A DNA stretch of 64,000 nucleotides, from positions 66 to 64,065 of the forward strand of contig NZ_MDGT01000002.1 in assembly GCF_001870515.1 (NCBI RefSeq). The letters are read 5' to 3'. Within the stretch, counting starts at the first letter, position 1; each line of letters opens with the position of its first letter. Positions 37,086 through 45,465 of the stretch are shown one piece after another. A program made the translations under genes and the position numbers. Below the pieces are notes generated by a model, which did no database searches, had not been told where the DNA came from, and saw only the letters and a list, made by a program, of their open reading frames with translations. Source of the DNA: Idiomarina sp. MD25a. Its GTDB lineage: Bacteria; Pseudomonadota; Gammaproteobacteria; Enterobacterales; Alteromonadaceae.

Positions 37086-38452
37086 AAAAATTAGTCAGTT
37101 CTTTAATGATTGCAGCAGCAGTCACCCTTTCTGCAGGTACGACTCTCGCTGCTCAAGCACAAGACAACCAGCCAGAAGCAAAGAGCTTAGACGAATTGCT
37201 TCAATTGGTTGAGAAAAATCGTATTTCTTCTCGTCAAATCAGCGAAGAGCGTGAGCAAGAGTTCATGTCTGCGCGAGCTGACAAGCAAGCTTTGTTGAAC
37301 AAGGCTAAGCAACAGCTTAAAGACGAGCAAGCACGCGGTAAGCGTTTACAAAACCAATTCTCAGAAAACGAAATTACTTTGGCAAACAAAGAGCAAGAGC
37401 TTGAGAATGCTAAAGGTACGTTGGGTGAGATGTTTGGTGTTGTACGTGGTGCTGCTACCGAAACAATCGGTCGTATCGCGACTTCAATCGTAAGTGCGCA
37501 ATACCCAGGCCGTGAAGATGTTCTTCAGAGCCTGTCAGAAGCTAAAGAGCTTCCTACTTTGTCTGAATTAGAAGACCTTTGGACTGCATTGTTAACCGAA
37601 ATGGTTCAATCAGGTAAAGTTGTTCAATTTGACGCGGAAGTATTCAGCTTAGCAGGTGGTTCTGAGCAGCGTACTGTTACTCGTATCGGTGTATTTAACC
37701 TAATTTCGGATGACCAGTACCTGACTTACAACGACTCGACTGAACAGATTCAGCCGCTAGGTCGTCAACCAGACGGTTATGTAACAAGCCAAGCTGATAC
37801 CTTCACTAGCACTGAAAGTGGCTATGCAGGCGTTTACTTGGATCCATCGAAAGGTCAAATCTTGGGTCTATTGACTCAGAAAGCAACCTTGATGGAGCGT
37901 TATCACCAAGGTGGAACAGTAGGTTATGTCATTACTGTCGTACTCATCATTGGTTTAATCATCTCATTGTTCAAACTTGTAACCTTGACGGTTATCGGTG
38001 GCAAAATGCGTTCTCAGCTTAAGAACGTAGATAACCCTTCAGACAAAAACCCATTGGGTCGCGTATTGAAGGTTTACCATGAGAACAAAGATGCTGACGC
38101 TGAAAACCTTGAGTTGAAACTTGACGAAGCAATCATGCGTGAGACGCCGAAGATCGAAAGCGGCATCAACGTAGTGAAAATCTTCGCAGCAATTGCACCA
38201 TTACTTGGTCTCTTGGGTACCGTTGTGGGTATGATTGGTACGTTCCAATCAATCACATTGTTCGGTACAGGTGACCCGAAAATCATGGCAGGCGACATCT
38301 CAATGGCGTTGGTAACAACGGCTATGGGTCTAATCGCGGCAATTCCATTGATTTTGGCTCACAGTATTGTGGCTGCACGTAGTAAATCAATTGTTCACTT
38401 GTTGGATGAGCAGGCTGCAGGCATTGTAGCGGCTCACTCGGAGAAGGAGTAA
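37082..38452 (+). CDS. ttpC: TonB system biopolymer transport component TtpC
   Basis: 456 residues. After a signal peptide (SLMIAAAVTLSAGTTLAAQA) comes a coiled-coil periplasmic region (about 30-110), a globular part to residue 270, a membrane segment (YVITVVLIIGLIISLFKL, about 282) and a MotA/TolQ/ExbB proton-channel domain (IFAAIAPLLGLLGTVVGMIG, about 365). This fusion of a periplasmic domain to an ExbB-like channel is the layout of Vibrio TtpC, required for TonB2-dependent siderophore uptake. Confidence 0.9.
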   Translation: MKKLVSSLMIAAAVTLSAGTTLAAQAQDNQPEAKSLDELLQLVEKNRISSRQISEEREQEFMSARADKQALLNKAKQQLKDEQARGKRLQNQFSENEITLANKEQELENAKGTLGEMFGVVRGAATETIGRIATSIVSAQYPGREDVLQSLSEAKELPTLSELEDLWTALLTEMVQSGKVVQFDAEVFSLAGGSEQRTVTRIGVFNLISDDQYLTYNDSTEQIQPLGRQPDGYVTSQADTFTSTESGYAGVYLDPSKGQILGLLTQKATLMERYHQGGTVGYVITVVLIIGLIISLFKLVTLTVIGGKMRSQLKNVDNPSDKNPLGRVLKVYHENKDADAENLELKLDEAIMRETPKIESGINVVKIFAAIAPLLGLLGTVVGMIGTFQSITLFGTGDPKIMAGDISMALVTTAMGLIAAIPLILAHSIVAARSKSIVHLLDEQAAGIVAAHSEKE

Positions 38453-38456
38453 GTTC

Positions 38457-38981
38457 ATGCTTTACCTGATGGAACTATGGGAATCTATCAGGGATTTTAT
38501 TGCGACCGGTGGCGACGTATTGTACGTCGTCATGGGGGTACTCTTTCTAATGTGGGTACTGATGATTGAGCGTTATTGGTACTTAACGAGTTCTTTCCCT
38601 AAACTGCGTAAAGAAATCATCGCACGTTGGGATGCTCGTAAAGATACCACCTCATGGTACGCACATAGAATCCGCGAAGCATGGATTTCCGAAGCGAACG
38701 ATAAATTGAATACACGTATTCTGTTGATTAAGACTTGCGTTGCACTTTGTCCTCTAGTGGGACTACTCGGTACAGTAACCGGTATGATTACCGTATTCGA
38801 GATCATGGCAGTGCAAGGTACCGGTAACCCTCGTCTTATGGCGTCGGGTATCTCGATGGCAACAATCCCGACAATGGCGGGTATGGTTGCAGCGTTATCC
38901 GGTATGTTCTTTGCGACCCGACTCGAGAGTCGTGTTCGTCGCGCTAAGCAGAACTTGGTCGACAGTCTGCCACATCACTAA
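38457..38981 (+). CDS. exbB: ExbB-type proton channel subunit
   Basis: 174 residues. Three membrane segments: DVLYVVMGVLFLMWVLMI (about 20-38), KTCVALCPLVGLLGTVTGMI (about 95-115) and the last near 135-155. The MotA/TolQ/ExbB domain drives TonB using the proton gradient with ExbD. A strong AAGGAG precedes the ATG. It lies 4 bp after ttpC, so the cluster encodes two ExbB-like channel proteins. Confidence 0.93.
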   Translation: MLYLMELWESIRDFIATGGDVLYVVMGVLFLMWVLMIERYWYLTSSFPKLRKEIIARWDARKDTTSWYAHRIREAWISEANDKLNTRILLIKTCVALCPLVGLLGTVTGMITVFEIMAVQGTGNPRLMASGISMATIPTMAGMVAALSGMFFATRLESRVRRAKQNLVDSLPHH

Positions 38982-38993
38982 GAGAGTATTACT

Positions 38994-39395
38994 ATGGCAA
39001 GAAATCGTATTCGTGAAGAGGAAGATGCAGCGATTGACATGACGCCGATGCTGGACATCGTATTCATCATGTTGATCTTCTTCATCGTAACAACCTCTTT
39101 CGTTAAAGAGGCTGGTATTCAGGTTAATAAACCTGAAGCAAACCAGGCCAACAAGGAGCCTTCAGCTAACATCTTCATCGCGATTCGCGATACGGGTGAA
39201 GTCTGGATGGATAAGCGTCAAGTTGACGTAGAACGCGTGGCAGCAAACCTTGAGCGTATGCTTGCTGAGCAACCTACTGACTTAGTGGTTATTCAGGCAG
39301 ACAAGAAAGCTGAGCATGGTCGTGTTGTAGAAGTCATGGACCAGGTTAAGGAAGCGGGTATCGATAAGATATCCATAGCAGCGGAGACTAACTAA
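38994..39395 (+). CDS. exbD: ExbD-type TonB energiser subunit
   Basis: 133 residues. IDMTPMLDIVFIMLIFFIV (about 14-32) is the single membrane segment with the proton-relay aspartate (LDIVF), and a C-terminal periplasmic domain follows (VVIQADKKAEHGRVVEVMDQ). It pairs with ExbB and TonB. Twelve bp separate it from exbB and one bp from tonB. Confidence 0.95.
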   Translation: MARNRIREEEDAAIDMTPMLDIVFIMLIFFIVTTSFVKEAGIQVNKPEANQANKEPSANIFIAIRDTGEVWMDKRQVDVERVAANLERMLAEQPTDLVVIQADKKAEHGRVVEVMDQVKEAGIDKISIAAETN

Positions 39396-39396
39396 T

Positions 39397-40011
39397 ATGG
39401 TGCGCTTTTTAGTATCTTTAATACTAGGTGCGGCCGTTACGTTTGCTCTGTTTGCTTTTATGGCTTACTTAATCGGTGGGGGGGCTAAGAGTAACGAAGC
39501 TCCGCCTCCCACTCCGGTCATTGACATCGTAACGTCGCCGCCAGAGTCCGACGTTCAAGAGCGCCGGAGAACACCTCCGCCGCCGCCACCGCCGCCTCAG
39601 GCTCCACCTGAGACGCCGCAATCTGAACCTGATACGTCAGATGCGGGCGGTGTGAACATGAACATGGGCTTCGACGTCGATGTAGGTGGTGCTGACACTG
39701 GTTTGTCAGGCCCCGGTAACTTGTTGAATCAAGATGGTGACGCTACGCCAATCGTTCGAATTGAGCCTCGCTATCCGCCTTCAGCCGCTCGTAACGGCAC
39801 CGAGGGTTGGGTACAGTTGAGATTCACTATCGACGAGCAAGGTGGTGTGACCGACGTTGAAGTAATTGACTCAGAACCTCGTCGAGTGTTCGACCGTGAA
39901 GCACGCCGCGCATTATTGCGTTGGAAGTATAAGCCGAAGGTCGTAGACGGTAAGCCTGTTCGTCAAGAAGGTATGACTGTTCAGCTCGACTTCAACATGG
40001 ATGGGCAATAA
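39397..40011 (+). CDS. tonB: TonB family energy transducer
   Basis: 204 residues. N-terminal anchor (SLILGAAVTFALFAFMAYLIG), a proline-rich periplasmic stretch (RRTPPPPPPPPQAPPETPQ, about 50-68) and the TonB C-terminal domain (RYPPSAARNGTEGWVQLRF, RRVFDREARRALLRWKYKP). It transmits energy to outer-membrane receptors, none of which is encoded in the window. The shorter linker compared with E. coli TonB (239 residues) fits the TonB2 type. Confidence 0.95.
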   Translation: MVRFLVSLILGAAVTFALFAFMAYLIGGGAKSNEAPPPTPVIDIVTSPPESDVQERRRTPPPPPPPPQAPPETPQSEPDTSDAGGVNMNMGFDVDVGGADTGLSGPGNLLNQDGDATPIVRIEPRYPPSAARNGTEGWVQLRFTIDEQGGVTDVEVIDSEPRRVFDREARRALLRWKYKPKVVDGKPVRQEGMTVQLDFNMDGQ

Positions 40012-40014
40012 GAA

Positions 40015-41307
40015 ATGAAAACTGTAATGAAGACATTTGTTACTGCCCTTGCTTTCGGCTTGGTTGTAGCTACCGCTCCGGTAGCTGCACAAGACCTCGG
40101 TCTTGATCTGCCAAGTAAAGAAACCGTTGAAGCGCAAAAGAAAGCTCGAAAAAACCAAGTCGCGTCACAGCGTGTTGGTCGAGCGATTATGGATGCGTTC
40201 GAGTTGTACGAGCAAGAGCAGTTGCAAGAGGCAATCGTTCTTCTTGAGGAAGAACTGCCAGACGCTGAAGGCTACGATCGAGCTTACTTGAGCCGTTTCT
40301 TAGGTACGTTGTATGCGCAAGCAGAACGTACCGACGAAGCACTGCCAATGTTGAAAAACGCGGCAGATCAAGATGTGCTCGGTTGGAGCGACCAAGCGGC
40401 TGTCCTCAAACTGGTGGGACAATTGAGCCTTCAAGAAGAGAAGTATGCTCAATCAGTCACGTACCTACAGAAATGGTTCGAATTCACTGGTGAGATGGAT
40501 CCGCAAGCGTTGTTCTATGTAGCTAACGCTTATTATCAGCAGAAAGAATTCGCTAAAATTGTACCTTATGCGGAAGCGGCACTTAAGTATGCGGATGAGC
40601 CTAAGAAGGATTATTACACGCTACTTATGGCCTCTTACTTCGAGCGTAAGATGTACGATCAAGCCATCGCTACGATTGAAGAAGGCTTAGACGTATTGCC
40701 AGAAACAATCCCTTGGTGGCCGCAATTAGCCCAAATGTACATGCTCAAGGAAAACCTTCCTAAGGCATTGCAGACAATGGAAATTGCTTACTTAGCGGGT
40801 TATTTGAAAGAGGAAAACCAATTTAAGTTGTTGGTTCAACTCTATGATAATGAGGGCATTCCTTACAAAGCTGCGACGACGATGTTAAAACACATCCAGT
40901 CGGGCGATGTAGAAGGAACGTCTAAGAACTACTCTACGGCAGCAAATAGCTTCCACCGTGCTAAAGAGTTTGCTGAGGCAGCAAAATGGTACGGTAAAGC
41001 GGCAGAGCTTACGGACGATCGTGAAGATAAAGGCGAGTACTTGCGTAAGCAAGGTAACTTGCTGGTTCAGAACGAGCAGTATGTAGCTGCGACTACACCG
41101 CTTAAAGGTGCGCTTGATTTGGCGCGCGGCGATGACAAAGGTCGTATCTATATGTCACTTGCAGAAGCGTTCTTCTACGGTGGTGATTACCGTCAAGCAC
41201 TGACGTATGTGAACGAAGCGGCAAAATTTGACAATCAGCGCCGCAGCGCACGTAGCTGGAAAGGTTATATTCAGTCTACTGCGAAACGCAAAGGCGTCGA
41301 TCTGTAA
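40015..41307 (+). CDS. Periplasmic TPR protein of the TonB cluster
   Basis: 430 residues. A signal peptide (FVTALAFGLVVATAPVAAQ) is followed by many tetratricopeptide-like helix pairs, for example QEAIVLLEEELPDAEGYDRA, EKYAQSVTYLQKWFEF, DQAIATIEEGLDVLPE and RQALTYVNEAAKFDNQRRSA. TPR proteins close TtpC-type TonB clusters and probably act as assembly scaffolds. It lies 3 bp after tonB and is followed by a strong terminator. Confidence 0.88.
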   Translation: MKTVMKTFVTALAFGLVVATAPVAAQDLGLDLPSKETVEAQKKARKNQVASQRVGRAIMDAFELYEQEQLQEAIVLLEEELPDAEGYDRAYLSRFLGTLYAQAERTDEALPMLKNAADQDVLGWSDQAAVLKLVGQLSLQEEKYAQSVTYLQKWFEFTGEMDPQALFYVANAYYQQKEFAKIVPYAEAALKYADEPKKDYYTLLMASYFERKMYDQAIATIEEGLDVLPETIPWWPQLAQMYMLKENLPKALQTMEIAYLAGYLKEENQFKLLVQLYDNEGIPYKAATTMLKHIQSGDVEGTSKNYSTAANSFHRAKEFAEAAKWYGKAAELTDDREDKGEYLRKQGNLLVQNEQYVAATTPLKGALDLARGDDKGRIYMSLAEAFFYGGDYRQALTYVNEAAKFDNQRRSARSWKGYIQSTAKRKGVDL

Positions 41308-41320
41308 AGTTGCAGTTCGC

Positions 41321-41350
41321 AAAAGCCCCGCACAAGCGGGGCTTTTTTTT
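41321..41350 (+). terminator. Terminator of the TonB cluster
   Basis: AAAAGCCCCGC, ACAA loop, GCGGGGCTTTT stem and a run of eight T. It is a textbook intrinsic terminator 14 bp after the TPR gene. Confidence 0.96.
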
Positions 41351-41433
41351 GCCTATAATTTACACCGCCCCATACTTTTATAACGGGTGGATTTCGAGTA
41401 TGATCTGCTCCGACTTTTTACGGAGGAATTTTC

Positions 41434-41556
41434 ATGGGTAGTAACAATTACAAAGATCCTTCTAGCGGTAAATTTCTACTTATTGCTGTTTTACTCTTCG
41501 TGTTCGCGGGATGTCTGCCACTTGTTTTACGCTTTGTTCAATTGATCGGTGCGTAA
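41434..41556 (+). CDS. Small membrane protein, 40 residues
   Basis: A short gene with an excellent ribosome binding site (CGGAGGAATTTTC before ATG). The product MGSNNYKDPSSGKF is a hydrophilic start, then one membrane segment LLIAVLLFVFAGCLPLVL (about residues 15-32) and RFVQLIGA to the stop TAA. A TATGAT at 41399-41404 could be its -10 box. Its upstream side is insulated by the TonB-cluster terminator, and the receiver gene starts 35 bp after it. I recognise no family. The cysteine inside the membrane segment is not in a lipobox position. Confidence 0.75.
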   Translation: MGSNNYKDPSSGKFLLIAVLLFVFAGCLPLVLRFVQLIGA

Positions 41557-41591
41557 CCGAAACGTGCGCTCTGCACAAGGATTTTAATGTT

Positions 41592-41969
41592 ATGACAATT
41601 TCAACGCTCGTGGTCGACGACAACGCCAACACACGAGCTGATATTGCAAGTAGTCTGTCTCACTTGGATATCGCACTGGTGTTTGCGAATGATGGGTTAG
41701 ATGGTCTCAAACAAGCCAAAGAGAGCAGCTTTGACCTAATGATCATTGATCACAAAATGCCACTCATGGATGGTCTGACGTTACTCAAGAACCTACGCCA
41801 GCTTGAACATTATCACCACACGCCGATACTGTTTGTCACTACACAAGACGTTACGGATGTGGAGCCTATCGCACTTAAGCACGGCGCTACGCGCTGTTTG
41901 AGTAAACCTTTGGATGCTAAATTCTTGGGTGATGTCGTTAGCTATTATACAAAGCGCTCAGTTGCCTAG
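41592..41969 (+). CDS. Single-domain response regulator (CheY-like)
   Basis: 125 residues from ATG 41592. Receiver-domain residues are complete: acidic pair VVDDNANTR (residues 7-9), phosphoacceptor aspartate in LMIIDHKMPLMDG (about D53), the threonine of LFVTTQD and the lysine of LSKPLD (about 106). There is no output domain, so it works by protein contact. No histidine kinase is nearby. An upstream in-frame start 27 codons earlier overlaps the small gene and is not credible. Confidence 0.9.
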   Translation: MTISTLVVDDNANTRADIASSLSHLDIALVFANDGLDGLKQAKESSFDLMIIDHKMPLMDGLTLLKNLRQLEHYHHTPILFVTTQDVTDVEPIALKHGATRCLSKPLDAKFLGDVVSYYTKRSVA

Positions 41970-41977
41970 GGACACCT

Positions 41978-42508
41978 ATGGATTTGATAACCACTATCCG
42001 AAACAGCATTCGGGCTATTCCAGATTATCCTAAGCCTGGAATTATTTTCCGCGATATATCTCCGTTATTACAATCAGCTAGGGCTTTTCAAGCGACTATC
42101 GAAGCCTTCGCCCAGCGCTATGAAGCTCTGGGCATTGATCAAGTTGCAGCAGTCGAAGCGCGAGGATTTATTTTTGGTGCAGCGCTCGCTCAACGATTAG
42201 GGTGCGGGTTAACGTTGCTGCGTAAGCCGGGAAAGTTGCCCGGTCCAGTGGTCAAAGAGAGCTACGCATTAGAGTACGGTGAGGATGCGCTTGAGTTGCA
42301 AGAATGCGCATTTAAAGAACCTCAACGTGTTGTATTGATGGATGATTTGCTCGCCACAGGTGGAACCGTTGCAGCCGCGGCGAAGCTTTTGTCGAGAACG
42401 AAAGCCGAATTGATAGAAGCGGCTTTTGTAATCACTTTAGACGATCTTCCAGGCGAACAAAAATTGCGAGAACTTGGCATAACGTGCTATACCTTGTGTC
42501 GTTTTTAA
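41978..42508 (+). CDS. apt: Adenine phosphoribosyltransferase
   Basis: 176 residues. It salvages adenine to AMP using PRPP. PGIIFRDISPLLQ near residue 18, AVEARGFIFGAALAQ (about 60) and the PRPP loop VVLMDDLLATGGT (about 120) are the family motifs. It sits immediately before dnaX, the same order as in E. coli. Confidence 0.97.
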   Translation: MDLITTIRNSIRAIPDYPKPGIIFRDISPLLQSARAFQATIEAFAQRYEALGIDQVAAVEARGFIFGAALAQRLGCGLTLLRKPGKLPGPVVKESYALEYGEDALELQECAFKEPQRVVLMDDLLATGGTVAAAAKLLSRTKAELIEAAFVITLDDLPGEQKLRELGITCYTLCRF

Positions 42509-42526
42509 TTAATTAAGAGGCTGTTA

Positions 42527-44428
42527 ATGGCTTATCAAGTGCTTGCCCGAAAATGGCGACCCATGCAGTTTGACCAAGTCGTCGGTCAACAGCATGTTTT
42601 GGAGCCGTTATTTCATGCGCTTGAACAACAGCGCTTGCATCATGCTTATTTATTTACGGGTACGCGTGGTGTAGGTAAAACCACCATCGCTCGCATTCTT
42701 GCTAAAGCACTGAATTGCGAGCAGGGTGTGGGCGCTCGTCCTTGTGGCGAATGCCAAAGCTGTCAGGAAATTGAGCAAGGCCGGTTTGTCGATCTGATTG
42801 AAGTCGATGCCGCATCGCGAACTAAGGTCGAAGACACACGTGAATTGCTTGATAATGTACAATATCGGCCAACCCGTGGTCGCTATAAAGTGTATTTAAT
42901 AGACGAAGTGCATATGCTGTCTCGCCACAGCTTTAACGCGTTACTTAAGACGCTAGAAGAGCCGCCAGAGCACGTTAAATTCCTACTCGCGACAACGGAT
43001 CCGCAAAAGCTCCCTATCACTGTCGTGTCTCGCTGCCTACAGTTTAATTTAAGAGCGCTTGATCGTGAACAAATCGTTGGACAGCTCGACTACGTGTTAG
43101 AACAAGAACGCGTGGCCCATGATACGCAGGCGCTGGCATTATTAGCGCAGTCCGCCAAGGGCAGTATGCGGGATGCATTAAGCTTAACTGATCAAGCTAT
43201 TGCGCAGGGGCAGGGCGAAGTTAAGACTGAGTCGGTACAACGTATGCTCGGGCATCTTGCTGATGCTCATGTGCACCCACTACTTGATGCATTAGCTAAC
43301 GCAGATAACGGCTCTGTTTTTCAAAAGTTTGATGAACTCAAAGCACTCGTGCCTGACCCATTAATGATTCTAAATGAGCTACAGCGCGTTATTCATCGCT
43401 TAGCATTAATACAGCAGATCCCTGCTATGATGGCGTCAGAAGAGCAAACTCAGATAACGAAAGGGCTGTTGCGTAAGTTACCGGCTGAAGTATTGCAGTT
43501 GTACTACCGAATTATTGTTGAAGGCAAGAAGGAAGCACCTTACGCAGTTGATCCCCAGAGTGCGGTTGAGATGACGTTACTTAGGCTGTTATCTTTTACT
43601 TTTGCTGGCCCAGGTACTGAAGATCAGACCATCGAACAGCCGCCTGAATCAAACCTTGGGGCCATGGCGTCAGAAGAAGTGTTCGATGCAGATACTGACG
43701 ATAATTCTCCAGAACTTGAATCGCACACTTATGAAGAAGCCGATGAACACGTCGGTGACGCGTCAGAGCTGATTGCGCAGCAACAAGATATAGAAGCGCA
43801 AGCTGAACAACAGCGAGCGCCAGCGACATCGGACGAAGGTTTGACGTCTCTATTAAACATGCGTCAAGACTTGTCAGCTAGCCAAGCGTCGGAAAAAAAA
43901 AATTCTGAAATAGACGTTGAAACATCGGTAGACCAGCCTCATTTAACAACTAAGCAGGTAACGAGTGATGCGGCTGAGTTGACCCATTCAGCCCCTGTGA
44001 ACTTAGCTCAGATACAGCAGCAGTTTAATTCATCAACACGATGTGCAGCCGATGTAGATAACTGGGCTGCGTTAGTTGATGCAACGGATGTTCAGGGCTT
44101 AACCCGGCAGCTTCTGTTAAATTCAGTATTAGAGAAGGTGGGTCACCAGCAATGGTGCATCTGGGTAACCGAAGAACAACAGAGCTTACTGAATGAAAAG
44201 ACTATGACACTTGCGCGTGAAGCATTAAGTGATGTTTTATCGGCGCAAGGGGAATACCACTTTAAGATTGGATCGCAACAGATGACAACGCCGTTGTTGA
44301 TACAGCAAGCGATCGATCAATATCGATTAGAGCAAGCCAAGCAGTGGTTGCAAGGCGATGTGGGCTTTAATCAATTATTAGATACATTTGAGGCGGTGGC
44401 TGACGAAACGTCGATCAGCGCACGATAA
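42527..44428 (+). CDS. dnaX: DNA polymerase III tau (and possible gamma) subunit
   Basis: 633 residues. The clamp-loader ATPase has Walker A GTRGVGKTT (about residue 44), the zinc cysteines C-x8-C-x2-C-x2-C starting at LNCEQGVGARPCGECQSC, DEVHMLS (Walker B) and SRC (about 170). After residue 370 comes a charged low-complexity linker and the tau-specific C-terminus that binds the polymerase and helicase. At 43893-43902 a run of ten A lies in the linker (codons 456-459). A -1 shift meets TGA at 43906 and a +1 shift meets TAG at 43911. Confidence 0.97.
   Translation: MAYQVLARKWRPMQFDQVVGQQHVLEPLFHALEQQRLHHAYLFTGTRGVGKTTIARILAKALNCEQGVGARPCGECQSCQEIEQGRFVDLIEVDAASRTKVEDTRELLDNVQYRPTRGRYKVYLIDEVHMLSRHSFNALLKTLEEPPEHVKFLLATTDPQKLPITVVSRCLQFNLRALDREQIVGQLDYVLEQERVAHDTQALALLAQSAKGSMRDALSLTDQAIAQGQGEVKTESVQRMLGHLADAHVHPLLDALANADNGSVFQKFDELKALVPDPLMILNELQRVIHRLALIQQIPAMMASEEQTQITKGLLRKLPAEVLQLYYRIIVEGKKEAPYAVDPQSAVEMTLLRLLSFTFAGPGTEDQTIEQPPESNLGAMASEEVFDADTDDNSPELESHTYEEADEHVGDASELIAQQQDIEAQAEQQRAPATSDEGLTSLLNMRQDLSASQASEKKNSEIDVETSVDQPHLTTKQVTSDAAELTHSAPVNLAQIQQQFNSSTRCAADVDNWAALVDATDVQGLTRQLLLNSVLEKVGHQQWCIWVTEEQQSLLNEKTMTLAREALSDVLSAQGEYHFKIGSQQMTTPLLIQQAIDQYRLEQAKQWLQGDVGFNQLLDTFEAVADETSISAR
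43893..43908 (+). promoter_or_regulatory. Probable frameshift or slippage site in dnaX
   Basis: G followed by ten A, then TTCTGA. In the reading frame it is GAA AAA AAA AAT. A -1 shift yields K-F-stop, so the product would end near residue 460, close in size to gamma subunits (431 residues in E. coli). E. coli uses ribosomal frameshifting at A-AAA-AAG, and Thermus uses transcriptional slippage on a nine-A run. No strong downstream hairpin is evident, favouring slippage. Confidence 0.65.
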
Positions 44429-44452
44429 AATTTAGCAACAGAGGATTTGACC

Positions 44453-44779
44453 ATGTTTAAAGGTGGTATGGGAAATATGATGAAGCAGGCGCAGCAAATG
44501 CAAGAGCGCATGCAGCAAGCCCAGCAAGAAATCGCTGATATGGAAGTGACCGGCGAGTCAGGCGCGGGATTAGTGAAAGTGACCATGTTGGGTAACCATA
44601 ACATCAAACGCGTTGAAATCGATGAGAGTTTGATGGATGACGATAAAGAGATGCTCGAGGATCTGATTGCGGCGGCGACTAATGATGCAGTCCGTCGCGT
44701 GGAAGAGACGAGCAAAGAACGCATGTCAGAAATTACCGGTGGTATGGGATTGCCGCCCGGTTTTAAAATGCCGTTCTAG
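44453..44779 (+). CDS. ybaB: YbaB/EbfC family nucleoid-associated protein
   Basis: 108 residues from ATG 44453 (GAGG 8-10 nt before; TTG six bases earlier is less likely). Methionine- and glutamine-rich N-terminal helix ([19 protein letters not shown]) followed by the YbaB core with [19 protein letters not shown] and the glycine-rich tail [13 protein letters not shown]. It binds DNA as a dimer. It lies between dnaX and recR, as usual. Confidence 0.96.
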   Translation: MFKGGMGNMMKQAQQMQERMQQAQQEIADMEVTGESGAGLVKVTMLGNHNIKRVEIDESLMDDDKEMLEDLIAAATNDAVRRVEETSKERMSEITGGMGLPPGFKMPF

Positions 44780-44788
44780 GCTTACTTT

Positions 44789-45397
44789 ATGAGTGAAGGA
44801 ATCAGTCCTGCCATTGATCGCTTGGTCGACGACTTGAAACGTCTTCCAGGTGTGGGTAAAAAAACGGCTCAGCGTATGGCATTCCATTTATTGGAACGTG
44901 ATCGAGACGGTGCGCAACGTTTGGCTGATTCCTTACATAATGCAGTGGAGCGTGTAGGTCACTGCCAACAATGCCGCACACTAACCGAAGAACCTTTATG
45001 TCGTATTTGCGCGAACCCCGCGCGCAGTGAGCAAGGTACGTTATGTGTAGTAGAAACACCGGCTGACGTATTGGCTATTGAACAAACATCGCAATTTAAA
45101 GGTCGTTACTTTGTTTTAATGGGACACCTGTCACCCCTTGATGGCATAGGTCCAGAGGACATTGGTTTAGATGAACTTGAAGCACAGCTTAAAAGTGCTG
45201 CGATCGAAGAAATCATCTTAGCGACTAACCCCACCGTAGAAGGCGATGCAACGGCTCACTATATCGCTGATATTGCCGAATCATTGAATGTAAACACTTC
45301 TCGAATAGCCCATGGTGTGCCCGTTGGCGGTGAATTAGGCTATGTTGATCAGGCCACCCTCGGACATGCATTTACTGGGCGTAAAAAGTTTGGTTAG
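44789..45397 (+). CDS. recR: Recombination protein RecR
   Basis: 202 residues. RecR forms a ring with RecO/RecF for RecA loading at gaps. A helix-hairpin-helix ([17 protein letters not shown]), the zinc finger C-x2-C...C-x2-C ([16 protein letters not shown]), the Toprim domain starting at [14 protein letters not shown] and the C-terminal Walker-like helix are present. Its stop codon is 3 bp before the heat-shock promoter of htpG. Confidence 0.97.
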   Translation: MSEGISPAIDRLVDDLKRLPGVGKKTAQRMAFHLLERDRDGAQRLADSLHNAVERVGHCQQCRTLTEEPLCRICANPARSEQGTLCVVETPADVLAIEQTSQFKGRYFVLMGHLSPLDGIGPEDIGLDELEAQLKSAAIEEIILATNPTVEGDATAHYIADIAESLNVNTSRIAHGVPVGGELGYVDQATLGHAFTGRKKFG

Positions 45398-45399
45398 CG

Positions 45400-45427
45400 C
45401 TTGAAATCGCCTACATCGTCCCCATTT
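45400..45427 (+). promoter_or_regulatory. Sigma-32 heat-shock promoter of htpG
   Basis: CTTGAAA (45400-45406), 13 bp, CCCCATTT (45420-45427). This matches the RpoH consensus CTTGAAA-N13/14-CCCCATNT at essentially every base, 39 bp before the htpG ATG. Confidence 0.93.
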
Positions 45428-45465
45428 CTGACATGAAAAGGTGGTTGAAGTAGGAGAACACAATT

